Part shown: positions 24,238-32,508 of the stretch, piece after piece
Position numbering within the stretch: position 1 is the stretch's first letter
Layout: the number at the start of each line of letters is the position of its first letter
Origin: JAJYZP01 sp049964535
GTDB taxonomy: Bacteria; Actinomycetota; Acidimicrobiia; Acidimicrobiales; Acidimicrobiaceae
Reading direction: 5' to 3'
DNA length: 38,124 nt
NCBI GenBank assembly: GCA_049964535.1
Contig: JBMFXG010000003.1
Coordinates: 1-38,124 of the forward strand
Notes under the pieces: model-generated
Database searches by the model: none
What the model saw: only the letters and a program-made list of their open reading frames with translations
What the model was told of the DNA's origin: nothing
Program-made: the position numbers and the translations under genes

Positions 24238-25395
24238 ATGACTGCGCCAGAGGATCCATCGGTTTCCCAGGGTGAAGCACCCTGGATGAGAGAGTGGAGT
24301 GCACGCGGGATCTTGCGCAATTGGGGACGCTCACAATCAAAGGCCATGAGAGCTTCTCAGCAATCGAGCGAGAGTTCTGAGGTCGAAACACCTTTACTGC
24401 AAGAGCTGGCTGCGACGCTCGATGCACTCAATATCGGAATAGTCGTGTGTGACGCAAGTGGTGATATCGTCTTTACCAATCGTTACGCAGAATCGCTCTT
24501 CAACGGCAACTACCAGGATGCTCTTGCCGCTCGAGCTCTCGCTGAGGTTATCGAACTCGCCCGAAAAGGAGAGTTTTCAGAGCGTACGTTCGAGCTCTAT
24601 GGCCCGCCAAAGCGAAGTTACGCTCTCCGTTCGCTCTCACTCGATATCCGAAGTGGAGAAGAGTTCGTCGCCCTACTCGAAGATGTCTCGAGTAAAAAGC
24701 ACCTCGACGATGTGCGCCGCGACTTCGTCACCAATGTTTCACACGAACTCAAAACACCGATCGCCGCAATGCAGCTCCTCGCAGAGACCATGACCTTGGA
24801 AGAGGAGTCCTCGGTGCTCCGACGCCTTGCTTCCCGGATCGAAAAAGAGGCAAGCAGGCTCAATCACATCGTTGATGACCTCCTGGATCTCTCTCGAATC
24901 GAGTCCGAAGAAGATACCACTGTTGAAATCGTTGAGCTCAACTCGGTCCTGAACGAAGTGAAGAGTCGAGTGCTCGCCGCTGCTGAGGTCAAAGGCGTAG
25001 AGCTCTCGATCACCATGCCCCAAGAGTCCAGTCACGTCCTTGGCCATCGACACCAACTCATCTCGGCCATCTACAACCTCGTCGATAACGCTATCAAGTA
25101 CTCAGAACAAGGTAGCAAGGTCACCCTTGCAGTCCGCACTGAGCCCGAGTGGACGGTCATCACCGTAGCAGATCAGGGAATCGGCATTCCCTCTCGAGAT
25201 CAGGAACGCATCTTCGAACGTTTCTATCGTGTGGACCAGAATCGGTCACGCTCTACCGGTGGAACTGGGCTCGGCCTCTCGATAGTTCGCCACGTTATCT
25301 CCAACCACCGCGGTCGCGTTACCGTCGATTCAACCGAAGGCGTTGGTTCGACCTTTACAGTTTGGTTACCGAGCACGAATCAAGGAGCGTCATGA
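24238..25395 (+). CDS. PhoR/SenX3-like histidine kinase without membrane helices
   Basis: A 385-residue sensor kinase. It has a PAS domain at about 55-150 (ALNIGIVVCDASGDIVFTNRY), a HisKA domain with H169 (FVTNVSHELKTPIAAM) and an HATPase with NLVDNAIKYS, DQGIGIP, ERFYRVD and GGTGLGLSIV. This is the SenX3/PhoR family. Those kinases normally have one or two N-terminal membrane helices; here the first 55 residues are hydrophilic, so the protein appears cytosolic. It is coupled to the response regulator by an ATGA overlap. PhoR/SenX3 kinases usually sense phosphate status through PstSCAB-PhoU, but no pst genes are in the window, so the signal is open. Confidence 0.88.
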   Translation: MTAPEDPSVSQGEAPWMREWSARGILRNWGRSQSKAMRASQQSSESSEVETPLLQELAATLDALNIGIVVCDASGDIVFTNRYAESLFNGNYQDALAARALAEVIELARKGEFSERTFELYGPPKRSYALRSLSLDIRSGEEFVALLEDVSSKKHLDDVRRDFVTNVSHELKTPIAAMQLLAETMTLEEESSVLRRLASRIEKEASRLNHIVDDLLDLSRIESEEDTTVEIVELNSVLNEVKSRVLAAAEVKGVELSITMPQESSHVLGHRHQLISAIYNLVDNAIKYSEQGSKVTLAVRTEPEWTVITVADQGIGIPSRDQERIFERFYRVDQNRSRSTGGTGLGLSIVRHVISNHRGRVTVDSTEGVGSTFTVWLPSTNQGAS

Positions 25396-26099
25396 CTAAG
25401 TCCCAACCGATCGTCTTGATCGCCGAGGACGAGGAGTCCTTCATCGAAGCACTCTCGGTAGGGCTTAAACGGGAAGGATTCCTCGTGGAAGCGGCCAGAG
25501 ACGGAGAGGAGGCGCTTCAGATGTTTGAAAAGCATCGTCCAGATATCATCCTCCTCGATATCATGCTTCCGCGAAAGTCCGGACTCGACGTCTGCAGGGA
25601 GATTCGAGCGCACTCGCGTGTTCCAATCATCATGGTGACAGCAAAATCAACCGAGATCGATACCGTCGTCGGTCTCGAGCTGGGAGCCGATGACTACATC
25701 TCCAAGCCCTATCGTATGACGGAGCTCGTCGCACGAATTCGGGCGGTGATGAGACGAACGCCGTCGAGCGGGACCGAGGAGCTTGAAGGAGACCAGCGCT
25801 ACGAGGTCGGTGTCATCAGTATGGATCCAGCGAGACACGAGGTTTTCGTGCGGGGAGATCTCGTCAAGCTCCCGCTCAAAGAGTTCGAGCTGCTTGAGTT
25901 CTTTCTCTCCAATCCTGGCCGAGTCCTCACTCGAGAGCAGATCATCGACCGTGTCTGGGGTCCGTACTATGCAGGCGAGACCAAGACTCTCGACGTCCAT
26001 ATCAAACGCTTGCGCGGCAAGATCGAGCAGACTCCATCTGAACCCACGATCATCACCACTGTGCGGGGACTCGGATACCGCCTCGAGATACCTCGGTAG
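25392..26099 (+). CDS. RegX3/PhoB-like response regulator
   Basis: This is a 235-residue OmpR-family transcription factor. The receiver has E12/D13, phosphoacceptor D56 (ILLDIMLPRKSGLD), T83 and K105 (SKPY). The C-terminal winged helix spans about 135-233 (KLPLKEFELLEFFLSNPGR, then TLDVHIKRLRGKIE and TVRGLGYRLE). The start is the ATG at 25392, which overlaps the kinase stop and has AAGGAG before it; the open frame further upstream is antiphase inside the kinase gene. Targets are unknown. The neighbouring secretion operon is divergent and could be one of them. Confidence 0.9.
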   Translation: MTKSQPIVLIAEDEESFIEALSVGLKREGFLVEAARDGEEALQMFEKHRPDIILLDIMLPRKSGLDVCREIRAHSRVPIIMVTAKSTEIDTVVGLELGADDYISKPYRMTELVARIRAVMRRTPSSGTEELEGDQRYEVGVISMDPARHEVFVRGDLVKLPLKEFELLEFFLSNPGRVLTREQIIDRVWGPYYAGETKTLDVHIKRLRGKIEQTPSEPTIITTVRGLGYRLEIPR

Positions 26100-26109
26100 A
26101 CTACCTTTT

Positions 26110-26565
26110 GTGACCCAACTTTCGAGTGCCACCTACAATGAGCTCAAGGCTGCGGGACTTAAGGTCACCATCGCAAGAAGAGCGGTGCTCGACGCTTTAA
26201 TAGAGAGTCCAGGACACCTCACCGCCGAGGACCTTCTCGAGATCGTCACAAAGACCTATCCAGAGATCCACATCTCGACGATCTATCGGACGCTCGATAC
26301 GCTTGAATCAACTCGGGTAGTGGACCACGTTCACCTCGGACACGGTCGCGCCGTATACCATCTTGCGAGCAACTCGCACCAGCACCTTGTCTGCGAACAC
26401 TGTGGCCTCGTTCTCCAGGTACCGGACGAGACGATCGACGCTTTTGCTTCAGCAATAGACCGCGACTACGGATTTGCCCTGCGCCGAAACCACTTCGCCG
26501 TCATCGGCACCTGCCGAACGTGTCGAGCAACAGGCAACGACTCCGACAACCGATCGAGCTCCTAA
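26110..26565 (+). CDS. Fur-family metal-dependent repressor
   Basis: This 151-residue protein has the Fur winged helix (ARRAVLDALIESPGHLTAED, then HISTIYRTLDTLEST) and a dimerisation/metal part with HQHLVCEHCG (C95, C98) and TCRTC (C135, C138), the structural zinc pairs. Whether it senses Fe, Zn or peroxide (Fur, Zur or PerR) is not clear from sequence. I take the GTG at 26110 as start, 10 nt after the regX3-like stop. There is no ATG in this part of the frame and no strong ribosome site, so coupled translation is likely. The gene converges on sdhD, with 24 nt between the stops. Confidence 0.85.
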   Translation: MTQLSSATYNELKAAGLKVTIARRAVLDALIESPGHLTAEDLLEIVTKTYPEIHISTIYRTLDTLESTRVVDHVHLGHGRAVYHLASNSHQHLVCEHCGLVLQVPDETIDAFASAIDRDYGFALRRNHFAVIGTCRTCRATGNDSDNRSSS

Positions 26566-26589
26566 GTCTCGCAGGTCAGCTAGATAGAT

Positions 26590-26988
26590 CTAGCGAAACG
26601 TCACAATCGTCATCGTGCCGACCAGGAACATAATTCCAGAAATCCCATAGACAAGAGACTTTACGATCGCTCGACGAGAAGGGCGCCGTATGTAGTCATC
26701 CATGATAAAGCGGAGACCATTACTCCCGTGAAGCAGACCAAGCGCTAGGAGCAACCAATCAAAGACGCGCCAAAACGGGTTCGACCAGCGAGAGGCCACG
26801 AAGGACACCGTCGTTGTCGTGACATCATGCTCAATGTGGGTGATAAAAAAATGTATCAGGGCCAAGAAGAAGAGGATTAAGCCAGAGATCCTCATAAAGA
26901 ACCACGACCACGTCTCGAAGTTCTGCCTCGGCTTCACTCCATGAGATCGATTCGCACTACTACTCCGGGAAGGAAGTGAGAGAGCCAT
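26590..26988 (-). CDS. sdhD: Succinate dehydrogenase membrane anchor subunit SdhD-like
   Basis: This 132-residue protein has three membrane helices (about 32-50, 76-95 and 108-130). H87 (LGLLHGSNGLRFIMDDY) fits the family's anchor-subunit histidine pattern, where the matching His ligates haem b or lies near the quinone site. The start codon overlaps the sdhC stop by one base (TAATG). It would anchor the SdhA-SdhB catalytic arm to the membrane and pass electrons to quinone. No sdhA or sdhB follows; the next gene is a convergent Fur-family regulator. Confidence 0.85.
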   Translation of the reverse strand: MALSLPSRSSSANRSHGVKPRQNFETWSWFFMRISGLILFFLALIHFFITHIEHDVTTTTVSFVASRWSNPFWRVFDWLLLALGLLHGSNGLRFIMDDYIRRPSRRAIVKSLVYGISGIMFLVGTMTIVTFR

Positions 26989-27383
26989 TAGTGCACACTC
27001 CCGGTGAAGAATGGTCGAAGAATGATCACGCCTCCGACGATCGTCAGTAAGACCGCCAAACCCAGCATGGAGAAGAAGACCGCCTTTTCATTCTTAATGG
27101 CGGACGGGAAGAAGTCGATCATAATGACCCGTAGACCGTTCAGCGCGTGATAGAGCAGAGCAAAGAGAAGACCGACCTCAAAGAGTCGCAAGAACACGTT
27201 GCCATAGAGCTGGTGAATCTGGTCATAGATGTGCGGGGAGTTCACCGTCGCCACGTCAACAACGTGCAACAAAATGAAGACAAATACGAGGAATCCTGTT
27301 ATCCGATGCAGGACAAAGGCCCATTGACCCGATTTCCCTTTGTAGATCGTCGAAGATGGGCTCACCGCGATCGCCGAACCCAT
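26988..27383 (-). CDS. sdhC: Succinate dehydrogenase cytochrome b subunit SdhC
   Basis: This 131-residue protein has three membrane helices. It has the SdhC-type WAFVLHRITGFLVFVF start (R-I-T-G family signature) and the haem-ligand helix LLYHALNGLRVIMIDF with H79. With sdhD it forms the haem b- and quinone-binding membrane part of complex II. The ATG overlaps the end of a 41-residue one-helix frame by 22 nt. The catalytic subunits are not in the window, so they must be encoded elsewhere if the enzyme is complete. Confidence 0.9.
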   Translation of the reverse strand: MGSAIAVSPSSTIYKGKSGQWAFVLHRITGFLVFVFILLHVVDVATVNSPHIYDQIHQLYGNVFLRLFEVGLLFALLYHALNGLRVIMIDFFPSAIKNEKAVFFSMLGLAVLLTIVGGVIILRPFFTGSVH

Positions 27384-27487
27384 CTGTTACCCCACATCGT
27401 CGTCGAAACCACAAAGATCGCGAACGCAACAACGACGAGAGCAACAGCACCGAGAGCGATCGAGAACAGAATCTGCGCAGTACTCAC
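27362..27487 (-). CDS. 41-residue single-helix membrane protein upstream of sdhC
   Basis: A GTG at 27487 opens a 41-codon frame ending in TGA at 27364-27362. The product has a short polar start, one strong membrane helix (ILFSIALGAVALVVVAFAIF) and a basic end (NRWVRRSR), which by the positive-inside rule puts the C-terminus in the cytosol. It overlaps sdhC by 22 nt, suggesting coupling. There is no obvious Shine-Dalgarno, which weakens the case. It could be a small accessory subunit of complex II. I do not recognise a family. Confidence 0.5.
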   Translation of the reverse strand: MSTAQILFSIALGAVALVVVAFAIFVVSTTMWGNRWVRRSR

Positions 27488-27515
27488 ACTGCCAAAGATA
27501 GTAGCTCTACGAGCG

Positions 27516-27530
27516 TGAGATGAAATCTCA
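27516..27530. repeat. Short perfect inverted repeat between serS and the sdh genes
   Basis: TGAGAT-GAA-ATCTCA has 6-bp arms and a 3-nt centre, immediately after the serS stop and about 30 nt before the small membrane-protein start. It may be a regulator site for the sdh genes or a weak terminator stem. Confidence 0.35.
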
Positions 27531-27532
27531 GC

Positions 27533-28861
27533 TCAAAAACTACGCTCTCGAGGGCTAATACACTCTCTCCCGCCGAGATAGGGACGGAGAACCTCGGGGA
27601 TCATCACGGTTCCATCGCTTTGACGACCGATCTCAACGATGACCGCCCAGACACGCGCCCATGCGAGCGCCGAACCGTTTAAGGTGTGCACGAGGGCAGT
27701 TCCCTCTCCATCTTCACGTCGATAGCGAATACTCGCTCGTCGAGCCTGATAATCAGAGCACCACGAAACCGACGAGACCTCGAGCCATTTACCGGTTCCA
27801 GGTGAGTATGCCTCGAGATCATAGGTCTGCGCTGCGCTCCCTCCGAGATCGCCGGTGCAAAGGGCGAGTACCCGGTAGGAGATCCCTAACGCCCGCAAGA
27901 TCCCCTCAGCCCGCCCCAACATGTCCTCAAAGACCTCAGAAACTTGCGCCTCAGAGCACAGAGCCACGAGTTCGACCTTGTCGAACTCGTGCAGACGAAG
28001 GAGACCCCGAGTATCCCGTCCAGCCGAGCCCGCTTCTCTCCGAAAACAAGCGGTCGAAGCCGTAAAGCGAATTGGAAGCTCAGACTCGGGGATAATTTCA
28101 TCGCGAAAAAAGGAGGTCAGAGGAACTTCTGCGGTCGGTATGGCATAGAGGTCGTCGGACTCAATGGTGTAGGCATCTTCAGCAAACTTCGGGAGGTGCC
28201 CTGTCGAGAGCATCGTCTCTCGCCTGACCAACGTCGGTGGACGGAGTTCTTCATAGAGATCACTATGAGAATCGAGCGCAAAGGAGGTTAACGCCCGCAG
28301 AAGTCGAGATCCCATCCCACGATACAGAGCAAACATAGATCCCGAAAGCTTTGCAGCACGAGTCATCTCCAAGATGCCAAGCTCGGTACCGATCTCCCAG
28401 TGAGGAACCGTCTGATAGGCGGGAAAGACCGGGAGTTGAAACTCTTCTGGACTTTGAACGCCCAGGGTCGGGCTGTAGTAGCGCAGGACGACATTGCCTT
28501 CCTCACCCGTTCCAACGGGAACATCGTTCGACGGCAGATTGGGAAGAACCAGATGGAGTTGGGTTCGCTCCGCCTCCAACAGAGCGACCTCGGCTTCGAG
28601 CTCTGCGACCTTTTCACCGAGAGCCCTCGACTCGTTACGCAAGGTTTCAGCCCGCTGCCTATCCCCGGAGCGCATCACTTCTCCGACCGACTTCGAGAGC
28701 GCATTCACCTCCGCGCGGAGGAGGTCGCGCTCGGCCGACACTGCTCGGCACTGTTGATCGACCTCAAAAAGTCTGTCGATATCTGCCGTCTTGACGCCTC
28801 GTCGCTCGAGTAGTTCGGTCACAGCATCTCGTCTATCCCGTAGGGCCTTCAGATCTATCAT
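27533..28861 (-). CDS. serS: Seryl-tRNA synthetase
   Basis: SerRS charges tRNA-Ser and tRNA-Sec. The 442-residue product has the N-terminal coiled-coil arm (about 1-110, including ERDLLRAEVNALSKSVGEV) that embraces the long variable arm of tRNA-Ser. The class II core follows, with motif 2 FRREAGSAGRDTRGLLRLHEF (first 20 residues are the signature) and motif 3 around TLNGSALAWARVWA. The end has PEVLRPYLGG, as in other SerRS. The ATG lies 4 nt after a TATAGT hexamer, so the mRNA may be leaderless. There is no room for a T-box in the 25-nt gap to the divergent neighbour. Confidence 0.97.
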   Translation of the reverse strand: MIDLKALRDRRDAVTELLERRGVKTADIDRLFEVDQQCRAVSAERDLLRAEVNALSKSVGEVMRSGDRQRAETLRNESRALGEKVAELEAEVALLEAERTQLHLVLPNLPSNDVPVGTGEEGNVVLRYYSPTLGVQSPEEFQLPVFPAYQTVPHWEIGTELGILEMTRAAKLSGSMFALYRGMGSRLLRALTSFALDSHSDLYEELRPPTLVRRETMLSTGHLPKFAEDAYTIESDDLYAIPTAEVPLTSFFRDEIIPESELPIRFTASTACFRREAGSAGRDTRGLLRLHEFDKVELVALCSEAQVSEVFEDMLGRAEGILRALGISYRVLALCTGDLGGSAAQTYDLEAYSPGTGKWLEVSSVSWCSDYQARRASIRYRREDGEGTALVHTLNGSALAWARVWAVIVEIGRQSDGTVMIPEVLRPYLGGRECISPRERSF

Positions 28862-28886
28862 GGTGACTATAGGCTAGCTTGATATC
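28862..28886. promoter_or_regulatory. 25-bp divergent promoter region, serS and ABC exporter
   Basis: The two start codons are separated by only 25 bp. On the minus strand TATAGT (28871-28866) ends 4 nt before the serS ATG. On the plus strand the overlapping TATAGG/TAGGCT (28868-28875) is 11-13 nt before the ABC ATG. Neither gene has a Shine-Dalgarno here, so leaderless initiation is likely for serS at least. Confidence 0.5.
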
Positions 28887-29837
28887 ATGGCTGCAATTGA
28901 AGTAGATCGTCTCACAATGAGTTATGGCAAGGTCAAAGCGGTCGACGAGTTGAGTTTTTCCGTTGCCGCTGGATCGATTCTCGTTATGCTCGGACCCAAC
29001 GGCGCTGGAAAGTCTTCCACGATTGAAGCGCTCGAAGGGTATCGACGACCGCAATCTGGAAAGCTGACCGTCGTCGGTCTCGATCCAGTTCGTCAACAAC
29101 GAGAACTCGGTCACGTCATCGGCGTCATGTTGCAACAGGGCGGTGTCAATCCGCGCATGACGCCTGACGCCGCCCTCAAACTCTACAGCGGTTACTACCA
29201 AACACCACGGGACCCAGAAGAGATCTTGGAGGCGGTCGAACTCCAACACGTCCGAAGTACCTCATTCCGACGACTCTCTGGCGGTGAACGCCAGCGACTC
29301 TCACTTGGACTCGCAATTATTGGTCGACCACAAGTGGCATTCCTCGACGAACCCACAGCAGGAGTCGATCCTGCTGGGCGTCAAGTCATCGGCACGCTGA
29401 TCTCTAACCTCGCCAACGACGGCACGACGGTAGTCCTCACAACTCACGAGCTCTTCGAGGCAGAACGGCTCGCAGATCAGATCATCATTCTCTCAAAGGG
29501 TCAAAAGCTCTATGACGGGACGCTCACCGATCTCAAGGCCGCACACGGTAAGGCACAGATCACGTTCTCGACCAAGGAGCCTCTCGATCTCGAGGAGTTG
29601 CATCGCTCTACAGGCCTCAATGGAACTGAGACAGGACGGCAGAGCTACGCAATTATGGAAGAGCCAAACGCCCAGCGCTTCGCCTCATTGACCTCGTATC
29701 TCGCAGCAAACGCCATTGAGTACTTTGACCTCTCCGATTCTGCGCGCTCCCTCGAAGAGATCTACCTCGAACTCACAGGTTCGACACCACAGCCATCGTT
29801 GTCGATCGACACTACCGAAAAGGAGTCTTCGCTGTGA
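28887..29837 (+). CDS. ABC-2 type exporter, ATP-binding subunit
   Basis: The 316-residue product is a DrrA/CcmA-like ATPase with Walker A GPNGAGKS (36-43), the Q-loop near Q83-Q84, signature LSGGE (130-134), Walker B AFLDEP (151-156) and the switch His in TTHE. The extra 100 C-terminal residues are the regulatory tail common in DrrA-type ATPases. It pairs with the permease that overlaps its stop. Placement directly before ctaA is common in Actinobacteria, which hints at a role near haem or cytochrome oxidase assembly, but substrate is unknown. Confidence 0.92.
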   Translation: MAAIEVDRLTMSYGKVKAVDELSFSVAAGSILVMLGPNGAGKSSTIEALEGYRRPQSGKLTVVGLDPVRQQRELGHVIGVMLQQGGVNPRMTPDAALKLYSGYYQTPRDPEEILEAVELQHVRSTSFRRLSGGERQRLSLGLAIIGRPQVAFLDEPTAGVDPAGRQVIGTLISNLANDGTTVVLTTHELFEAERLADQIIILSKGQKLYDGTLTDLKAAHGKAQITFSTKEPLDLEELHRSTGLNGTETGRQSYAIMEEPNAQRFASLTSYLAANAIEYFDLSDSARSLEEIYLELTGSTPQPSLSIDTTEKESSL

Positions 29838-30562
29838 AGGCATACCTCGCCCAGGCACGCTCGGAGATCCGCATGAGCCTCACCCAAGGAGAGTCTCTCC
29901 TCGTAACCGTCGGAATTCCAGTTCTCTTGCTCTTGGGGTTTACTGCGGTGAAGGTTCTTCCACTACCACACGGTGTCACGCAACGCGTACAGTTCCTCTT
30001 ACCTGGTACGTTGGCACTCGCAGTAATGGCAACCGGCATGGTCGCACAAGGCATCGCGACAGGTGTCGATCGCACCTACGGCGTTCTCAAACGTCTCGGC
30101 GCAACACCACTTGGGAAGTCCGGACTCCTCGCAGCAAAGATCACGGCAATTGTCGTCGTCGAGATCGTTCAAGTAGTCATCATGCTCCTCGTTGGCCTTG
30201 CACTCGGCTGGAGCCCTACGGGTAATATCTTCCTCTTCGTGATCGCGCTCCTACTTGCGACGGTTGCATTCAGTGGAGTGGGCATGTTATTAGCTGGAAC
30301 TCTGAAATCCGAGGTCCTCATCGGCCTTGCAAACGGAATCTACCTCGTGCTTCTCTTCCTCGGAGGCATGATTTTTCCAGTGACATCGCTTCCTAGTTTT
30401 CTCCAGAGCGTCGCCAAGGCTCTTCCTGCACTTGCTTCGTCACAGATATTTTTTCATAGCCTCGGCATCGGAGGATCTGCCCCAGGTTACGAGTGGGTCG
30501 TTCTTGCCGTCTGGGCCATCGGAGCTCCAGCACTTGCGATTCGATACTTCAAGTGGCAGTAG
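29834..30562 (+). CDS. ABC-2 type exporter, permease subunit
   Basis: A 242-residue membrane protein with about six helices (LLVTVGIPVLLLLGFTA, LLPGTLALAVMATGMVAQGI, IVVVEIVQVVIMLLVGLAL and others). The GLANGIYLVLLFLGGMIFP segment matches the ABC-2 permease signature region. The GTG start overlaps the ATPase stop (GTGA), so the two are made in equal amounts. It exports an unknown substrate. Confidence 0.9.
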   Translation: MKAYLAQARSEIRMSLTQGESLLVTVGIPVLLLLGFTAVKVLPLPHGVTQRVQFLLPGTLALAVMATGMVAQGIATGVDRTYGVLKRLGATPLGKSGLLAAKITAIVVVEIVQVVIMLLVGLALGWSPTGNIFLFVIALLLATVAFSGVGMLLAGTLKSEVLIGLANGIYLVLLFLGGMIFPVTSLPSFLQSVAKALPALASSQIFFHSLGIGGSAPGYEWVVLAVWAIGAPALAIRYFKWQ

Positions 30563-30654
30563 GCAAGCTCAAGTTAACGGCACTAGGTAACCGGCTGTAT
30601 CGACGCTGAGTCTGAATTTCTCCTAATTCTTGACTGAGCGAATAACATGAGAGC

Positions 30655-31659
30655 ATGTGGAGACAGTGGAGATCGTGGAGTATTAGCCCGAAGAATTTTC
30701 AACGATTAGCGTTCGTGACGCTCGTCGCCATGTCCATCATTATCATTACCGGAGGAGCGGTCCGACTCACCCAGTCTGGACTCGGGTGTCCAACCTGGCC
30801 GAACTGCACCGCGCACCACTTAGCTGCTAGTTTCAGCTTCCATCCAATGGTCGAGTTCGTAAATCGGCTGATCACGATCTTTTGCTCGGGGATCATCATC
30901 CTTATCGCCCTCGCCGCTTTCGTTCGAAAACCTTTTCGGCGAGATCTCGCAAAGTTAGCATTTGGCCTCATCGGTGGGCTGATTGCAGAGATCGTACTTG
31001 GTGGCATAACGGTTCTCGAGAAGCTTGCTCCACCGTTCGTGATGGCCCACTTCATGTTGGCTCTCATCGTGGCTTGGAACGCTCTCGTTCTCTACCGTAG
31101 AGCGTCTACCCCGGAACCCATTCGACACCGAAGAGTCACGATTGAATCGGTCTGGGTCGTTCGTATCCTCCTCGCCAATCTTGCCGCAGTCATCTTTATG
31201 GGGACGGTTGTCACCGGTACCGGCCCACATAGCGGCAGCCCCATCTCAAAGCGGCTGCCATTCCAACTGCGAGCAGTAGCTGAGCTGCACGCAGATCTCG
31301 TACTTTTCTTGATTGGCCTCACTCTCGCCACGGTCTTTCTCCTCCATCAAGGAAGAGCTCCCGCAGATGTGCAACGCACCGCACGGTTCCTCCTCGTTGC
31401 TGAGGCCGCTCAGGCGGCAATTGGTTACACCCAGTACTTTACGAACCTCCCCGCCCTCCTTGTTGGTTTCCACATTGCCGGCGCGACGCTTCTCTGGCTT
31501 ACCGCTCTCTGGCTCTATCTCTCGCTCTTCTCACGATTCAATCCTGCAGCTCTTGACTCACCGGTCGAGTTCACTTTAAATGAGGAGCTCGGCACAGAAC
31601 AAGAGGAGACCGTATCAGCGAGTGAAGGTCTGCCACCGTCTCCGATTCAGCGACGATGA
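30655..31659 (+). CDS. ctaA: CtaA, haem A synthase
   Basis: CtaA oxidises the C8 methyl of haem O to give haem A for aa3-type cytochrome oxidases. The 334-residue protein has eight membrane helices in two four-helix halves. The first loop carries the Cys pair C45-x5-C51 (GLGCPTWPNC), characteristic of type 1 enzymes. Family motifs are present: ITGGAVRLTQSGLGC, EFVNRLIT with H63 nearby, TGTGPHSG in the second half, and the histidines in ELHADLVL and FHIAGATLLW. The C-terminal 40 residues are an acidic, Pro-rich tail with no known role. The gene is followed after 12 nt by clpS. Confidence 0.95.
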   Translation: MWRQWRSWSISPKNFQRLAFVTLVAMSIIIITGGAVRLTQSGLGCPTWPNCTAHHLAASFSFHPMVEFVNRLITIFCSGIIILIALAAFVRKPFRRDLAKLAFGLIGGLIAEIVLGGITVLEKLAPPFVMAHFMLALIVAWNALVLYRRASTPEPIRHRRVTIESVWVVRILLANLAAVIFMGTVVTGTGPHSGSPISKRLPFQLRAVAELHADLVLFLIGLTLATVFLLHQGRAPADVQRTARFLLVAEAAQAAIGYTQYFTNLPALLVGFHIAGATLLWLTALWLYLSLFSRFNPAALDSPVEFTLNEELGTEQEETVSASEGLPPSPIQRR

Positions 31660-31671
31660 TGGTGACGTACT

Positions 31672-31977
31672 ATGACAGAGCAGCTCATGTCCGAAAGCCC
31701 TAGTGGGGTACTCGAACGAGAAGAGGCCATTGAGGCCGTTACCGATCCACCGTGGACCGTCACGGTATGGAACGATCCGGTTAACCTCATGACCTACGTC
31801 ACGTTCGTACTCCAAAAAGTTTTCGGGTACAGCAAGGAGAAGGCGACGCGACTCATGCTCCAGGTTCATCATGAAGGCCGATCCGTCGTAGCGCACGGAA
31901 CGAAGGATGAGGCTGAAGGCTACGTCTCGAAGCTGCATAGCTATGGACTCTGGGCGACTATTCAACAAGATGGATGA
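31672..31977 (+). CDS. clpS: ClpS, adaptor of the ClpAP/ClpCP protease (N-degron recognition)
   Basis: ClpS delivers proteins with destabilising N-termini to the Clp protease. The 101-residue product has a disordered N-terminal 25 residues, then the ClpS core: WNDPVNLMTYVTFVLQKVFGYS (the D-P-x-N-x-M-x-Y-V signature is in its first half), LMLQVHHEGRSVV and AEGYVSKLHSYGLW. The second His-containing motif is intact. Its stop overlaps the next gene by 8 nt; ClpS followed by a DUF2017 protein is a recurrent actinobacterial pair. Confidence 0.93.
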   Translation: MTEQLMSESPSGVLEREEAIEAVTDPPWTVTVWNDPVNLMTYVTFVLQKVFGYSKEKATRLMLQVHHEGRSVVAHGTKDEAEGYVSKLHSYGLWATIQQDG

Positions 31978-32467
31978 CCAGAGCGTGCGTCAACCATTCC
32001 GCCGTACTCGGGCAGATAAGATCCGAAACAAGCTCACCGCAGAAGAACGTGCAATAATTGCCCAGATTTTCTCCGACTCTTCCGATCTCATTATGGGAGG
32101 GTCCGAACGACTCTGGAGACTGTTCCCGCCTCGCTACAACGATCCAGCCCGGCAGGCCGCGTACGAGCTTGAGAAGGAGACGACCGTAGAAGAACGAGTG
32201 GAGCTCGTCACCAATTTTGTTCTGTGTCGCACCTTGCTTGTCGATTCCGATCTCTTCGATGAGACGGAAGCTGATCTGCTCCTTCGATCTCTGAGCAAAT
32301 TACGTCTCTTCTTCGCGAGCCTCCTAGAGATTGATGCGGACGACTTTGAACTTCCTCACGATGCTCCGGCAGAGGTTCGCCTGACCTTCGATATCTACAA
32401 CTACACTGGCTGGCTGTTGATGCATCTCATCGAAGCAATGGATCCAACCCAAGCCACCGAGCAGTAG
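31970..32467 (+). CDS. DUF2017 family protein
   Basis: A 165-residue soluble, mostly helical and acidic protein (LTAEERAIIAQIFSDSSDL near the start, GWLLMHLIEAMDP at the end). Its place directly after clpS and its length fit DUF2017, a family of unknown function conserved in Actinobacteria at this position. The start ATG at 31970 overlaps the clpS stop by 8 nt; an upstream in-frame ATG at 31907 would read antiphase in clpS. A link to protein turnover is suggested only by the neighbour. Confidence 0.8.
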   Translation: MDDQSVRQPFRRTRADKIRNKLTAEERAIIAQIFSDSSDLIMGGSERLWRLFPPRYNDPARQAAYELEKETTVEERVELVTNFVLCRTLLVDSDLFDETEADLLLRSLSKLRLFFASLLEIDADDFELPHDAPAEVRLTFDIYNYTGWLLMHLIEAMDPTQATEQ

Positions 32468-32508
32468 CGCCCCGTCGACCCACGACCAACTCGAAAGGTG
32501 ATTCTACG

